In this document: in pieces, positions 1 to 9,985 of the stretch
How the letters are laid out: every line of letters starts with the position of its first letter
How positions within the stretch are numbered: position 1 is the stretch's first letter
Source: Alloascoidea africana
Lineage: Eukaryota; Ascomycota; Alloascoideomycetes; Alloascoideales; Alloascoideaceae
Assembly (NCBI GenBank): GCA_030581615.1
Contig: JAKTTT010000028.1
Location: 1-64,000, forward strand
Reading direction: 5' to 3'
Length of the DNA stretch: 64,000 bases
Program-made: the position numbers and the translations under genes
The notes under the pieces: generated by a model
The model's input: only the letters and a program-made list of their open reading frames with translations
What the model was told of the DNA's origin: nothing
Database searches by the model: none

Positions 1-1168
1 TTTCGCTAACAGGCATTGCAGCGACAATCTTGTCGTCAGTTGGCTTCTTCTTTTGTTGCTCTACAAATAATAGATTTGGGTCATTCAAATCTAATCTCAG
101 CCGCAAAGCATTCTTCGAAATCTGACCATCGAGGATATAATCGTAATCAATGTCCCAATCATCTTCGTCTATAAGCTTGATTTTCTTAAGTTTTCTTGAA
201 CCTGCTTCATCCGAGGCACGATGGCTATCATCGTAATTTCCAGCATTAAATATCGCGTCAGTGTCCCATTCTGCCGAAGCTAATGACAAATCATTCTCTG
301 GCACTTGCTGTAAAGCCTCTGATGTATCTTGATCTGAGCTGGATTCGTCAGGGCACAAAACGCTTGGGTCAACCCTTATTATCTTTTGGCCAACTCTGTC
401 CTGTTTTTGAAATTTAGAAGAACCACCTAACTTGAATAACTTTCTTTCGTCCATTTCTGGCTCTAGTTCAATTTTAGTTGGATGTAGAGGCTTGATAACT
501 TTTGGAGGTTTGATATGAGATTTATAATGTCCTTTGGGGGGACCAAAAATTGCGTTCAGTTTAAGTATGCTTCCCCTTTGGTAGTCAGGATATAGGATCT
601 TCAAAAGTTCGTCATCTACTGCTCTCTTCAATTCTGGGTCGTTTTTAAGTCTCTCTTCTATACTCAGTTCGGCAGGTTTGGAAGCTTGTGATTGTTGCTG
701 ATGATATTGTTGAGCTTGCCCTGTCAGATAATCTGCTCTTGAGTCACCTATTCCCCAGCCCATATCTGAACCTTTACGTTGGGTTCCACCCCAGGAGGAT
801 TCGTCGGGTGCCTTGAACAGATCGTCAACATCAACCATGTCATCTTGTTTATCTTCTTGGCCCTCACCAGTGCCTAAAATGTCATCATCACCGCCGCCCA
901 TTTGAGTTGCGTTTAAAAAGTTGTTGAAATCTTCATCCTCTTCATCGTCTCTTCCATTGATGCCGCCGTCATTTCCGCTTTCTCGGTTAGTTGGCTCTTC
1001 CTCGTCGGCTAGCTCATCCTCATCTTCAAAATCGATTGCATCGTCAGCATGTTTTATTGCTCCCGCTCCGCCAACTCCTTTGGACGTCAACTCATTTATT
1101 GTCTCTGACATTTTGTCAACAAACAAATTAGAGGCAAATTCGCCTTCATCGTTATCCTCGGAGGGCAT
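1..1168 (-). CDS. TAF1: TFIID subunit TAF1, N-terminal part (gene runs off the left edge)
   Basis: Open frame on the minus strand from an ATG at 1168 to the window edge (about 389 codons seen); the C-terminal part lies outside. TAF1 is the scaffold of TFIID, which binds promoters and recruits RNA polymerase II. The acidic stretch AIDFEDEDELADEEEP (about residues 44-59) closely resembles AVDFEDEDELADDDD in yeast Taf1. It follows a short N-terminal region where the TBP-binding TAND lies. Further on, a KILYPDYQRGSILKLNAIFG segment matches the family's YFPDFEKGKILKWNKL region, and an LDLNDPNLLF segment precedes the central domain. The gene is divergent from RTT102 with 158 bp between start codons; that gap holds a Rap1-like site. 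Identification rests on recalled similarity. Confidence 0.85.
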   Translation of the reverse strand, partial: MPSEDNDEGEFASNLFVDKMSETINELTSKGVGGAGAIKHADDAIDFEDEDELADEEEPTNRESGNDGGINGRDDEEDEDFNNFLNATQMGGGDDDILGTGEGQEDKQDDMVDVDDLFKAPDESSWGGTQRKGSDMGWGIGDSRADYLTGQAQQYHQQQSQASKPAELSIEERLKNDPELKRAVDDELLKILYPDYQRGSILKLNAIFGPPKGHYKSHIKPPKVIKPLHPTKIELEPEMDERKLFKLGGSSKFQKQDRVGQKIIRVDPSVLCPDESSSDQDTSEALQQVPENDLSLASAEWDTDAIFNAGNYDDSHRASDEAGSRKLKKIKLIDEDDWDIDYDYILDGQISKNALRLRLDLNDPNLLFVEQQKKKPTDDKIVAAMPVSE

Positions 1169-1248
1169 TGCCTAGTCTGTTCTTCCACGCCCTTTGGCCG
1201 TTTCCACTATTCATAAGAGGAGGTGGAGGTCCTTTTATACCCCATTCA

Positions 1249-1262
1249 ACACCCGTACACCC
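1249..1262 (+). promoter_or_regulatory. Rap1-like site in the TAF1/RTT102 divergent promoter
   Basis: The sequence ACACCCGTACACCC fits the Rap1 consensus ACACCCRYACAYM. The same 13-base core recurs at 4869 and at 58092 (opposite strand), each time in a promoter. The binding factor is inferred; in an early-diverging yeast another Myb-type protein may use this word. Confidence 0.6.
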
Positions 1263-1326
1263 AAACTCCGTGTCGCGTCCCAACCACAGCACCAGTTTCC
1301 TGAGCTGAAAAGCACAGAACTGAGCA

Positions 1327-2235
1327 ATGTCGAGCACACGAAGATCCCTTTACAGGCAGTCGCTAATGCGACACGCGAGTAACGTTCATCATTCATCAGG
1401 AATAGAGGATAACATCACGCATTGGAAACGTGCCCGTATTACTCCACAGAAGCTCAGTTCAACAACAAACCAAGCAGGACCTATTACAGATCCCCAACCA
1501 ATTGAATTCGAAGTTGTTACGTGGGTCCAAGCGACTGGCGATCTAAACTCGGATAAGTTTATTGTGGTGGATGGTGATGAAGATGACTTCCTGGACATTT
1601 CTAGGAAATCCGAGAGCGTGAGAAATAAGGAGGTTGAGGAAGAAAAGACTCTCACCCAGTCTGACATTCGCGGCGCGGTTGGCGGAGAAGCGATACCTGG
1701 TTTCTCGTCTTCAGATGCCCAGAAACGGAAGGAACCCGAGACTACAGAAACGAAGCCGGATTCTGCTCAGAATGATGCTGGAGAAGCTCATGGCCAAACT
1801 GATAAGCCAGCCGCAGACGTTCCTGCTGAGGTGTCCGAGGCTACCACCAATAGCACTATTGTTACCGAGGAAATAGAAAAGGTTGAGAGCGAAGCTCCTG
1901 TAGCTGAATTGTCGAACACTGCTGTGGAGAAGCCGCCAGCAGAAGCGAGTGCCCCTCAAGAAAGCACACTTGCTGTCACAGAAGAAGTTCCACCAGAAAA
2001 AGCCAATCCAACACCAGATGCACAAGGAGAAGCACCAGCTGAATCGACAGGAGCATCAGAAGCAGTTAAAGAGGATGCTCCAATCGAAGAGAGAAATGAG
2101 ACGAATGATGCAAGCGCTCCAGGTGAAAATATACCGACAACAGCAGCTGTACCCACAGTGGAGTCAACAGAAACAAGTGAACCAGCCGCTACTACTACAG
2201 GCGCTGACGAGGATGTGGTGATGGATGATGCCTAA
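1327..2235 (+). CDS. RTT102: Rtt102-like subunit of SWI/SNF and RSC remodellers, with long acidic tail
   Basis: A 302-residue intronless frame. The N-terminal half carries the two parts I recognise from S. cerevisiae Rtt102: a Trp-containing segment (THWKRARITPQKL, then FEVVTWVQ, about residues 32-70) and DIRGAVGGEAIPGFSS at about 116-131, which matches DIRGAVGNSEAIPGLS of Rtt102. Rtt102 is a small shared subunit (157 aa) that clamps the Arp7-Arp9 actin-related module. Here roughly 170 extra residues follow, rich in Ala, Glu, Thr and Pro and likely disordered. The segment also resembles metazoan BCL7 in layout. Divergent from TAF1; its stop lies 74 bp from the REX1 stop. Confidence 0.75.
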   Translation: MSSTRRSLYRQSLMRHASNVHHSSGIEDNITHWKRARITPQKLSSTTNQAGPITDPQPIEFEVVTWVQATGDLNSDKFIVVDGDEDDFLDISRKSESVRNKEVEEEKTLTQSDIRGAVGGEAIPGFSSSDAQKRKEPETTETKPDSAQNDAGEAHGQTDKPAADVPAEVSEATTNSTIVTEEIEKVESEAPVAELSNTAVEKPPAEASAPQESTLAVTEEVPPEKANPTPDAQGEAPAESTGASEAVKEDAPIEERNETNDASAPGENIPTTAAVPTVESTETSEPAATTTGADEDVVMDDA

Positions 2236-2309
2236 TTCTATAAATTTTAGATCTCTTACAAGTTGTATCTATTGTATTGTACTTTTACTCTAGTAGATTA
2301 TATACACTT

Positions 2310-4373
2310 CTAGGGCTTGGTTGCAACAAATGAAATTGCATTTCTGGCAGCCACTGATGCTCTTTGCAGCTCCTGAGTATCTTTTTCTGTCCAGAAAGTC
2401 TTAATTTCTCTGAATGTTTTGGTTTCATACTCTTGTTGAAACATCCGTTTCTTTTTCAAGAGTTCTCGCATGTGTCGTGGATCTCCGGTTCCGGTGGTTA
2501 TAATTACAGCCGTGTGCTCTGGCAGATTCTCGTATACTTTCTGTAGCCGGGCATTTAGTTTTTCTTTAGCTAAAGTTCGTTTATCTTCTTCAGTAATGTC
2601 CGGTTCAGGTGTTGTTTCTTTAGAACTGCCATCGCTAGCATTTGTTGCTGTTACCCACCCTGAACAGATCTCCATTTCCTTGAATCGTGCCACTATAAAA
2701 TCATAGTTTTCGACATTTTCAATAATTCCGCTGGCAACTTCATCATCATTTGTGCAATGTACATAATGATCAAGATGTCTCCCGTAAGGAGGCCTTTTGG
2801 CGTAATCTACTGCCAAAGATAGCCGCGTCGCATCATTCACTTTCATATTTGCTGCTGCAGGCGAATCTTTAAATCTTGATAACTTTTGATATATGCTTTC
2901 TCCATTGAAGAAGCAGCCAAAAGAAGGTCCCTGCTTCAATTTGGCCTTGACAAGATCTAGGCATGCAGTGGCGTCTTCGACGGAGCTGTGGCCATCGGTG
3001 CCGGTTTGTATCTTTCTCTTCAGATGAGTTTCAGTCACCCATTTGAGAGAAGGTTTGAATCCATCTCCACGGGGATGTTCGAATATGAGTGCTGTGTCGA
3101 TCACATTTCCATGAATTATTCTCAAAGCTCGCAGATCAAATTCTAAGGAATGTCCGATGATAATGTCGTCACTATCTATAATGCTTAAGAGCTTCTTCTG
3201 GATGTCTTGAAGTGTAGTGGTTACATTTTTCAATGTTTCCTCACTTATTCCAGAGTATGCGGTTAAGTAATTTGTGATTTCTTCTTCTGGCTTCACCAGT
3301 TCATCCATTACTACACTACCATCCCATGCTATAAGGGAAGCTCTCGTTAAGACCGAGCCTTTAGCAGTGGTACACATTTCACAATCCATAGCAAAGGTTT
3401 GCCTGCTTTGTTCAGAGCTTTTAAACTTGATCGTTTCTACCCATCCTTCTTCCTCATTCAACTCCCCTTTTCGTGGGTATTCTTGATCTAGATAGTCATT
3501 TTCTGACATGAGCAGATTGTCAATTGTGAGCTTAACATTTCTATTTTTCTTCTTAATTTCGCTCTTATATTTTTCAGAAAATGGAACGGTCAGGATCGCC
3601 TGTATAGGCGAATGTAATGAATTGTTTGTTCCTGCTGCTTTTGTCGGAAAAAGATGGGAAAAATGGTTAAAGAAGCTTAGCTCTTCATTGGGTGAAAATG
3701 GGACTGGGGAAGCGCCTTTATTCACTTCGTCCAGTAAATTGAAATCTGATGAGGTTATACCAGGTATCAGCAAAAACACCACATGGGATATTCCCGCTCG
3801 ATTCTTAGCAATCGTTAGAACAATAACCATCTAATGTATTGTAGGATGTCCAAAAGTGAACTTACTATGGCCTTGAGCCAAACGCTGGGCTGTCCATCGG
3901 CTAAAATCCAAAGTACCAGGCCTCTCAAATCCTAAATTCGTATCAATTAGTTAAGAATACCATTTCAAAAGTAAATAAATTGGACTCACTCCCATGCCAA
4001 TTTTTCTCTCCAGCGAATTCAAAATCGAAAAGCTAGGTGCAACTAGCGAATGTTTTTTCTTCTTATGAAGCTTTCCGCTTGACCGTCGTCGTCTCTTCTT
4101 CTTTAACAGAGCCTTGTTAAGCCCATCATGAGCGTCTGCGTGCTTTATCTTGTCCAAATCCGGACCCGCTATTGTATCTCCATTCTCCATAATAGGAACT
4201 ATTGATTTGCTATCGTTCTTTTCCTGTGATTTTTTCTGTACATCTTGGAGACACAAGGTCTCAATGCTAGGTGTCGAGCTTGAGCTTGAGCTTGACTTTG
4301 ATTTTGAGCTTGAGTTAGAGCTTGAACTTGAGCATTGCAATTTGGCGCTCGCATCAAAAGAACTGGAAACCAT
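2310..4373 (-). CDS. REX1: RNA exonuclease Rex1 (DEDD family), three exons
   Basis: 3'-to-5' exonuclease that trims 5S rRNA, 5.8S rRNA and tRNA precursors in the nucleus. Exons (5' to 3'): 4373-3990, 3931-3866, then 3803-2310, giving about 647 aa. The third exon holds DCEMC (DEDD motif I), later GHSLEFDLRAL and HSSVEDATACLDLV, the expected motifs II and III. Exon 2 encodes DLRGLVLWILADGQPSVW, which the family shows just before a VVxLxxPG motif. For intron 2 I prefer the acceptor CTAAG (intron 3804-3865, 62 nt): it sits 10 nt after the branch site TTCTAAC and aligns WLKAINRAGISHVV without a gap. The alternative TAG at 3831 would give a 35-nt intron, shorter than any other here. Exon 1 is Ser- and Lys-rich and likely a nuclear localisation segment. 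Confidence 0.85.
4276..4333. repeat. GAGCTT-type hexanucleotide microsatellite in REX1 exon 1
   Basis: Imperfect tandem copies of GAGCTT and variants (GACTTT, GATTTT, GAGTTA). On the coding strand they encode a Ser run broken by Asn and Lys. Unit length is a multiple of three, so length changes keep the frame. Confidence 0.7.
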
Positions 4374-4945
4374 TATTTATGAAATTAAAAGAAAAATTGT
4401 TTTTGTACATCCATCTGAACTGAATCGACACCTTAGCCAAGTGCTTTTGAAGCATCGGCTTGTGTCGAAAAGATTTGACATCCCAGGGCGTTGTATGGGT
4501 GTTAAGCTCAACCAAGCTTTATTGTGCACCAAAAGTTCGTCTTACTCGTTTTACGATACGAGACGGCGTAAAGGGGGTTCTGCTACAATAATGTGCCCAG
4601 TAAACTGCTTATAAGATGGCAAAAAAAGTGCTTGCGCTAGGGTGGTACAATTGGAAGAGCAATGCCATCAGAGAGTGTAGATTGAAGCAGTAACAGGATG
4701 AAAGAAGGCAACTAGAGAAGGAATAAAATGTGATTGTTTCAGTTCGACTCCCGAACTGAAAATGGAAAATCTCAAGTCCTTTGAAACGGTTGGCATCTAT
4801 CCCCAGCAACAAGAGAAAAGAAGAAATCAACAACTTTGAGACTTGACATGTTGGAATCTGACCAAGAAACACCCGTACACCTCATTACTTGTTGGGAAAA
4901 AGAGTTGTTTCTTCTTTTCTGGCTTCTAGGGTTCAGGCTAGGTCG
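4374..4945. other. Divergent intergenic region REX1 / CHY-RING gene, with hairpin
   Basis: A 572-bp region with no convincing gene. It contains a perfect 10-bp inverted repeat, TTTCAGTTCG / CGAACTGAAA with a 5-nt loop (4737-4761), and a Rap1-like site at 4869. The hairpin superficially resembles a tRNA T-arm but has no matching acceptor or anticodon arm. Confidence 0.6.
4869..4882 (+). promoter_or_regulatory. Rap1-like site upstream of the CHY-RING gene
   Basis: ACACCCGTACACCT lies 64 bp before the chosen ATG at 4946. The 13-base core ACACCCGTACACC is identical to the copies at 1249 and 58092. Confidence 0.6.
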
Positions 4946-7261
4946 ATGAGTATACTAAGACTGCCCCATTTTCTCACCAGAAATGACCGCTATCATATCG
5001 AAAAAGCACAGGAAAAAGGCGTAAACGATGCTTCTTTGGCACAGAAGGATTCGTCCGAGGGCCCTTCGTCATTACCGATACCAATTAATAATAACGCCAT
5101 TGAATCGGTCCGGGAATTAGGACCATCACTCTCTTCCAGCGAAGAAGTGACTAACGATTCTTTTTCTCGCTCAGGGGTACTTTCGAAAAAAAAGAACATT
5201 GGTCCAGGACCTTCTCCTTCATCCATTTGCGATACAGATTCTGATTCTGACGACTCGATATATGGTGACATGGAATTGATTGGGCGGTTCTTATTCCCGC
5301 TTCAAGCGCTTCCTCCTTTGACAATACCCAAGATACCAAGCATATCTGACTTGTCATCCAACATCCAACAAAAGCGGAAAACCATGCTTCCTAATATGCC
5401 ATCATTTAATGTTCCTTCCTTTGAGCTTCCAGATCTACCTGAACTGCCACAGTTCCATCTAGAGGATTTTTCTAAACGATTTCAATACAACCGGGAGAAC
5501 ATGAGGCAATTTATTGATAATATAAAAGAAGCAATGGATGATTTTAATGCGGAAATGATGGCTCGAGACTTGAATAATGATGAAGACTTTGACGATGACT
5601 ACTATGCCTCTGTCAGAGTTGATGCCGATGTCAAAAAGATTGACGAAGAAGATGATACGGAAGGTATTCCGTCTGTAGTCGTTCCGGCCTCTGAGCCCGA
5701 AATCACGCCTCCCATTAATCAAGTTGTATTGCCGCAAAGCACTGTCCGGGAAGAAATACTTAGGCGGCGACGGAGGAGAAGAAAGAGAAGACGCAGACGT
5801 CAAGAACAGCTATATCTCGGTAGCAATGCTGATGATGCACCCTCGCCCAATAATGCTGAAGTTGAAACAGGAACTTCACTGTCTGTAGCTTCTATCCTTA
5901 GCGAAGTTGAGAGGATCGACCTTACTTCGGATGACCGTGATCATGAAGCTGAGTTACGCAAAGAAATTTTCAGAATAAGAACGAAAGAAAATCTAAGTGA
6001 TCGGGGAAAAGATCATTTAGTGCAAAGTCTAATGACTGCAAATTATTTCAAGAAACTTGGTAAAAGTCCTCTGAGCAAAGAGTTTTTTGTAGACGATCAA
6101 GAAGAAAATGATACTGATAGTTTCGATAGTACAGGGTCAGAAGCTTCTGATCTAGGGTATGAACTGGATGGTTATGAGTCAGAAGACCAATCTCATGCTC
6201 AATCATCTTCGCACCATCATCCTTATCACCATGATTCTGAGCCTTGGACTCAGACTTGGCACGACGAAAGTCGCGACATTCTGGGGTGTCCACATTATCA
6301 GCGCAACTGCCAAATTGAATGCTCAGTTTGTCGCAAGTTTTATACGTGTCGGTTCTGCCATGACGAGAAGGAAGACCATCAACTGGTTAGAAACGAAACC
6401 AAACATGTTCGCTGTATGGTATGCGGTCACATACAAGATGCTACCGGATGTTGCGAGTCATGTAACTCTGATTTTGCATACTACTTTTGTTCGATTTGTA
6501 AATTATACGATAACGACGATACAAAAGAGATCTTTCATTGCGATAAGTGTGGTATATGCAGGATCGGCAACAGATGCGACTATTACCATTGCGATAAATG
6601 TAATGCCTGTATTTCAACGGAACTTCGCGAGGCCCATAGATGTATTGAGAAATCAACACAATGCGACTGTCCAATATGTGGGGAATACATGTTTACTTCA
6701 GTTCATAAAGTGGTTGTAATGCCTTGTGGGCATTCTATCCATCAGCATTGTTACAATGAGTATGTTAAGAGGAGTTATAAATGTCCGACATGCGCAAAGA
6801 CTATCATTAATATGGAGGCACAATTTCGTATTTTGGACATGGAAATCGAGAGGCAAAGGATGCCTGAACCTTACGACGAATGGAGATGTGATATATATTG
6901 CAATGACTGCTATGGAAAAGATAATGTGGCTTTTCATTTTCTGGGGTTAAAATGCGGCAACTGCAAAAGCTATAATACAGTGCAATTGAAGCTTCTTAAG
7001 CCCGATAACGAAGACGACGATGAAGACGATGAAGAAGAAGGTGATGATGCTGATATTGATGTAGACCTTGATGGGTTCGAAATTGTAAGCAATGAAACTC
7101 AGCGGCAACCAAGCTTACCGCCTAATAACGGAATTCGTCCTCCTGGTCTTTCCCGCTCGGTAGAAGATGGTGTCGAGGAAGCTACTGCTCCTGCTATTGA
7201 TAGCACGGCAGAACATAATGAAAATTACATTCTTTATGGCAACAACATGTTCAGCACTTGA
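4946..7261 (+). CDS. CHY zinc-finger / RING ubiquitin ligase (PirH2/RCHY1 type)
   Basis: A 771-residue intronless protein predicted to act as an E3 ubiquitin ligase. I start it at the ATG at 4946, the first ATG in this frame; the frame is open further upstream but only with non-ATG codons. A long acidic, Ser-rich N-terminal half includes a run of 17 residues almost all Arg or Lys at about 273-287. From about residue 446 comes a CHY zinc finger (CPHYQRNC, then many Cys/His pairs). Next are a CTCHY-type section, a RING finger (CPICGEYM ... CGHSIHQHCY ... CPTC, about 572-615) and a C-terminal zinc ribbon (CNDC ... CGNC, about 650-675). That order is the one found in PirH2/RCHY1 and fission-yeast homologues; I know of no full-length S. 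cerevisiae orthologue. A second acidic stretch follows the ribbon. Confidence 0.85.
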   Translation: MSILRLPHFLTRNDRYHIEKAQEKGVNDASLAQKDSSEGPSSLPIPINNNAIESVRELGPSLSSSEEVTNDSFSRSGVLSKKKNIGPGPSPSSICDTDSDSDDSIYGDMELIGRFLFPLQALPPLTIPKIPSISDLSSNIQQKRKTMLPNMPSFNVPSFELPDLPELPQFHLEDFSKRFQYNRENMRQFIDNIKEAMDDFNAEMMARDLNNDEDFDDDYYASVRVDADVKKIDEEDDTEGIPSVVVPASEPEITPPINQVVLPQSTVREEILRRRRRRRKRRRRRQEQLYLGSNADDAPSPNNAEVETGTSLSVASILSEVERIDLTSDDRDHEAELRKEIFRIRTKENLSDRGKDHLVQSLMTANYFKKLGKSPLSKEFFVDDQEENDTDSFDSTGSEASDLGYELDGYESEDQSHAQSSSHHHPYHHDSEPWTQTWHDESRDILGCPHYQRNCQIECSVCRKFYTCRFCHDEKEDHQLVRNETKHVRCMVCGHIQDATGCCESCNSDFAYYFCSICKLYDNDDTKEIFHCDKCGICRIGNRCDYYHCDKCNACISTELREAHRCIEKSTQCDCPICGEYMFTSVHKVVVMPCGHSIHQHCYNEYVKRSYKCPTCAKTIINMEAQFRILDMEIERQRMPEPYDEWRCDIYCNDCYGKDNVAFHFLGLKCGNCKSYNTVQLKLLKPDNEDDDEDDEEEGDDADIDVDLDGFEIVSNETQRQPSLPPNNGIRPPGLSRSVEDGVEEATAPAIDSTAEHNENYILYGNNMFST

Positions 7262-8557
7262 TTGTATAATGCGTGTTTTAATGGTTGTTGGTTATTTTTT
7301 CTTTGTTTTGCATAATCATTTATGTGTTGTATTGGATTCTAATAAGTAGGCACAACAAACACGAAATATCATTTCGTATGTTCTAAATTTGTTCAGCGTC
7401 ATTCCCTTTGCAAATGAGCTCTGGGTTTATAATGACGATAAAATAATCTTCCAGCGCCCAATCTCAATGTACTGTCTTTTTTTGAATGCTATATCTCAAC
7501 ATTATCTTTGAAGGATTTTGGGAGAAATTTGTTTCACGAGTAGGTCTTTCATCATGCTTTTCCTAGTTCTCCGTTTCTTACAATTTTACTCAACAAAGTG
7601 TCCGTTTTTCCATCAAATTCAAACTTTTGTCAGCTTTATGCGAAGGTGAATCCAACAAAATGGGAAACCCTTTTGCAGTTCAGCAGGCAACAATGAGTAC
7701 TGTTCATGAGCAAACATTTGTTAGTTACGGAGGGATATCTGTAAATTAGATATTTTTTGCTGTCTCATTGTAATTCTCTAAGAATCTACTATTTTTCTAT
7801 TCATCTGTTTTTCTTTTATGACTCACACTGAATCTTCACTGCAGCATTTGCGTACGAGGAAAGGAAATGTGGGAAAGGTCATGTTAGTTGATCGAGGAGG
7901 ATTCAAACTTGTTAAGTTAATTTGCTATCTAGCGAATACATACTCTATTTAAGTGAAGTTATGTTTCGGGGTAATACGAGGTCGCATATTCGAGATTGAG
8001 TAAAACTACGAAGGAAAGAGTGTAGCGGTTGTTCTGGGGGTTTGCGTAGTTTAGAATTGAAACGTTACGTTATCAGTCAGATACTACAATCACATCTTAA
8101 TTTGATCAAGTGGACATTGAGCAGATGTTCCAGTCGATACAGCCACAACTAGAGAGGTCAGAGGCTCAAGGTGGAAGCCTTTAGTTATCATAAATAATGC
8201 CGTTTTTTTTAGTGGAAGAATTCTAATGTAATTTAGTTTGCAGTGAGTGTAAACCACATTGAGCAGTAATCTGGTTTTTCTGATAGTCTATTTCATTTAC
8301 TATGACCTCAAAAACATACGCTCTATACCAGTAGAAACATGAATGACCAAAAAAACAAAAAAAAGGGAATGCCCGAAGATGGACAAGCCCGTGATAATGA
8401 AACACCATACCTCTAAATAAAATAGATGGACAGTTACATATAAAGTGAACGCATTCTCTTTTGGTACGAAAACCCTTCCTTTCAGCCCCTCTTTTTAAAA
8501 GCGAAACATTGCAAAGCGCAGCTGTTCATGAAAATATAATACATAAATCGAATCCTC
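7262..8557. other. Gene-free convergent intergenic region (1.3 kb)
   Basis: Lies between two convergent genes and shows no coding frame with recognisable similarity, no tRNA and no repeat that I can see. It is several times longer than most other convergent gaps in this window (74-330 bp). Confidence 0.6.
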
Positions 8558-9985
8558 TCATTTTCTGCCTGTCAACCATAGTCCAAGTCTTGCTCCATTT
8601 TTAGAGGAGATATCTGAGGTAGCAGGAGTGGACGAATGCACGCTGTTTTCATCAAAAGATCCGGATATTGGAGATAAAGAGTGAGGTACTCCTATAGCTC
8701 TTGACGTTAAAGGAGAAGCATACAAATAACTTGCATCATTTAATGTTATAGATCGTTGCATTGAGCCTGATCTCGATGGCGTTGTGACAACGCTCAAATT
8801 TATGCCGATTTTACCTGGATTGGATGTCTGGAGACGCAATGGAGCCTTTTCATTCAGAAAGCTTATACTGGAAGAAGGGCTTGTATTCGAAGTTATACGA
8901 CTCCATCTTGACGAAGCGCCACCTCCAGTAAGAGAGAATGGTCTTTGACGTGCGAAACCATCACTCTCACCAGGGCTGAAGGCTCCGATCAGACCGTCAG
9001 GATAAGACTGTGATGACATAATGGAACTAATAGTTGAAGCTCTTCTCATACTTTTATTCATAGTTCCATGAGGAGATGGTACTTCTTGATGCTGCTGTTG
9101 TTGGTGCTCTAAAAGCTCGCGTTCTAGTGTTTTAATTCTTTCGTCCTTTGCTGATATTTGAGTATTTAGCGAAGCGTTTTGCGTGATAAGCTCTTGTTGA
9201 ACAGCATCCATATGGTTTGAATTTTGTTGCAAGAGCTTCATTTTTTCCTGCAACTTTTCGAATCCAGCAAGTCTTTCCTCTGTTTCTTCTAGCTTTATTT
9301 GCAAGGTAATATACTTTTCGCAATACTCATTCATATCTTTTATCAGTGAAACGTTTGTCTCTTCTAGTTGTGCCAATTGCTGTTTCAAGTGTTTGTTAGG
9401 TCTGCTTTCAACGGCACTACCTGAACCGTTGGTGATGCTTGGCAATTCTGACCTTAGCTCTGTAACCAAGCTTCTTAGTTCTGATATGTCTTTTGGAGAT
9501 TCAGCGCCATCCAGTATCCGACCACAACACATATCCAAGTCTTGTAGATTCGACATGACGGGTTTCCGCTTAAAATTGACAATCTTGAGGTACACACGAT
9601 CGAACACTTCTCTTGCATCTTTGTTGTCACTAGATGTTCTTTGGAATAGCTCATCGATAAGGTTATCTAAATCACCTCTCTTATCGCCATGGCATTGTTC
9701 TAGCTTGGATGATAAATGTATATTTTCATTCTTTAGCTGTTCCTGCGTCAAAGACATCAACTGTAAAGAATCCTGGGCATTTTGTAATTCAGCTTTCATT
9801 GCTTCATACTTGTTTTCCATGTTTTTGGCAATGGCAAGCCGTTCCTGAAATTGTTTGTTATCTTGGACGAGTTTCTCAATGTCTTTACCGTCATAATCAC
9901 CATAGCGTCCGTTCATACTACTATTTTCAAATGGTTTCTGAGAATGCAACACAGAAGAGTTCTCCGGAGCTTGAATTCCCTTCAT
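8558..9985 (-). CDS. Coiled-coil protein with Ser-rich basic tail, function unknown
   Basis: A 475-residue intronless frame starting at an ATG at 9985. Heptad-rich coiled-coil segments lie at about residues 35-105 and 195-295, separated by a helical region (residues about 105-190). The C-terminal 180 residues are Ser-rich and basic with possible phosphorylation sites such as RRASTISS. This layout (N-terminal coiled coil, disordered basic C-terminus, 400-500 residues) is that of She3, the adaptor linking localised mRNAs to myosin V, but I see no diagnostic motif. Treat the She3 idea as a guess. The frame is open for about 20 codons upstream of the ATG, without another ATG. Confidence 0.7.
   Translation of the reverse strand: MKGIQAPENSSVLHSQKPFENSSMNGRYGDYDGKDIEKLVQDNKQFQERLAIAKNMENKYEAMKAELQNAQDSLQLMSLTQEQLKNENIHLSSKLEQCHGDKRGDLDNLIDELFQRTSSDNKDAREVFDRVYLKIVNFKRKPVMSNLQDLDMCCGRILDGAESPKDISELRSLVTELRSELPSITNGSGSAVESRPNKHLKQQLAQLEETNVSLIKDMNEYCEKYITLQIKLEETEERLAGFEKLQEKMKLLQQNSNHMDAVQQELITQNASLNTQISAKDERIKTLERELLEHQQQQHQEVPSPHGTMNKSMRRASTISSIMSSQSYPDGLIGAFSPGESDGFARQRPFSLTGGGASSRWSRITSNTSPSSSISFLNEKAPLRLQTSNPGKIGINLSVVTTPSRSGSMQRSITLNDASYLYASPLTSRAIGVPHSLSPISGSFDENSVHSSTPATSDISSKNGARLGLWLTGRK

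Noticed and set aside
4150-4614. 154-codon plus-strand frame
   Set aside because: It is antisense to the repeat-rich first exon of REX1; its Glu-Leu run is the complement of the Ser codons.
4640-4765. tRNA-like text (GGTGGTACAATTGG, then TTCGACTCC)
   Set aside because: The D-arm-like and T-arm-like words lie too far apart, no acceptor stem pairs, and the T-arm region folds instead as a 10-bp simple hairpin.
8558-9985. Calling the coiled-coil gene SHE3
   Set aside because: Only overall layout agrees; no diagnostic motif was recognised.
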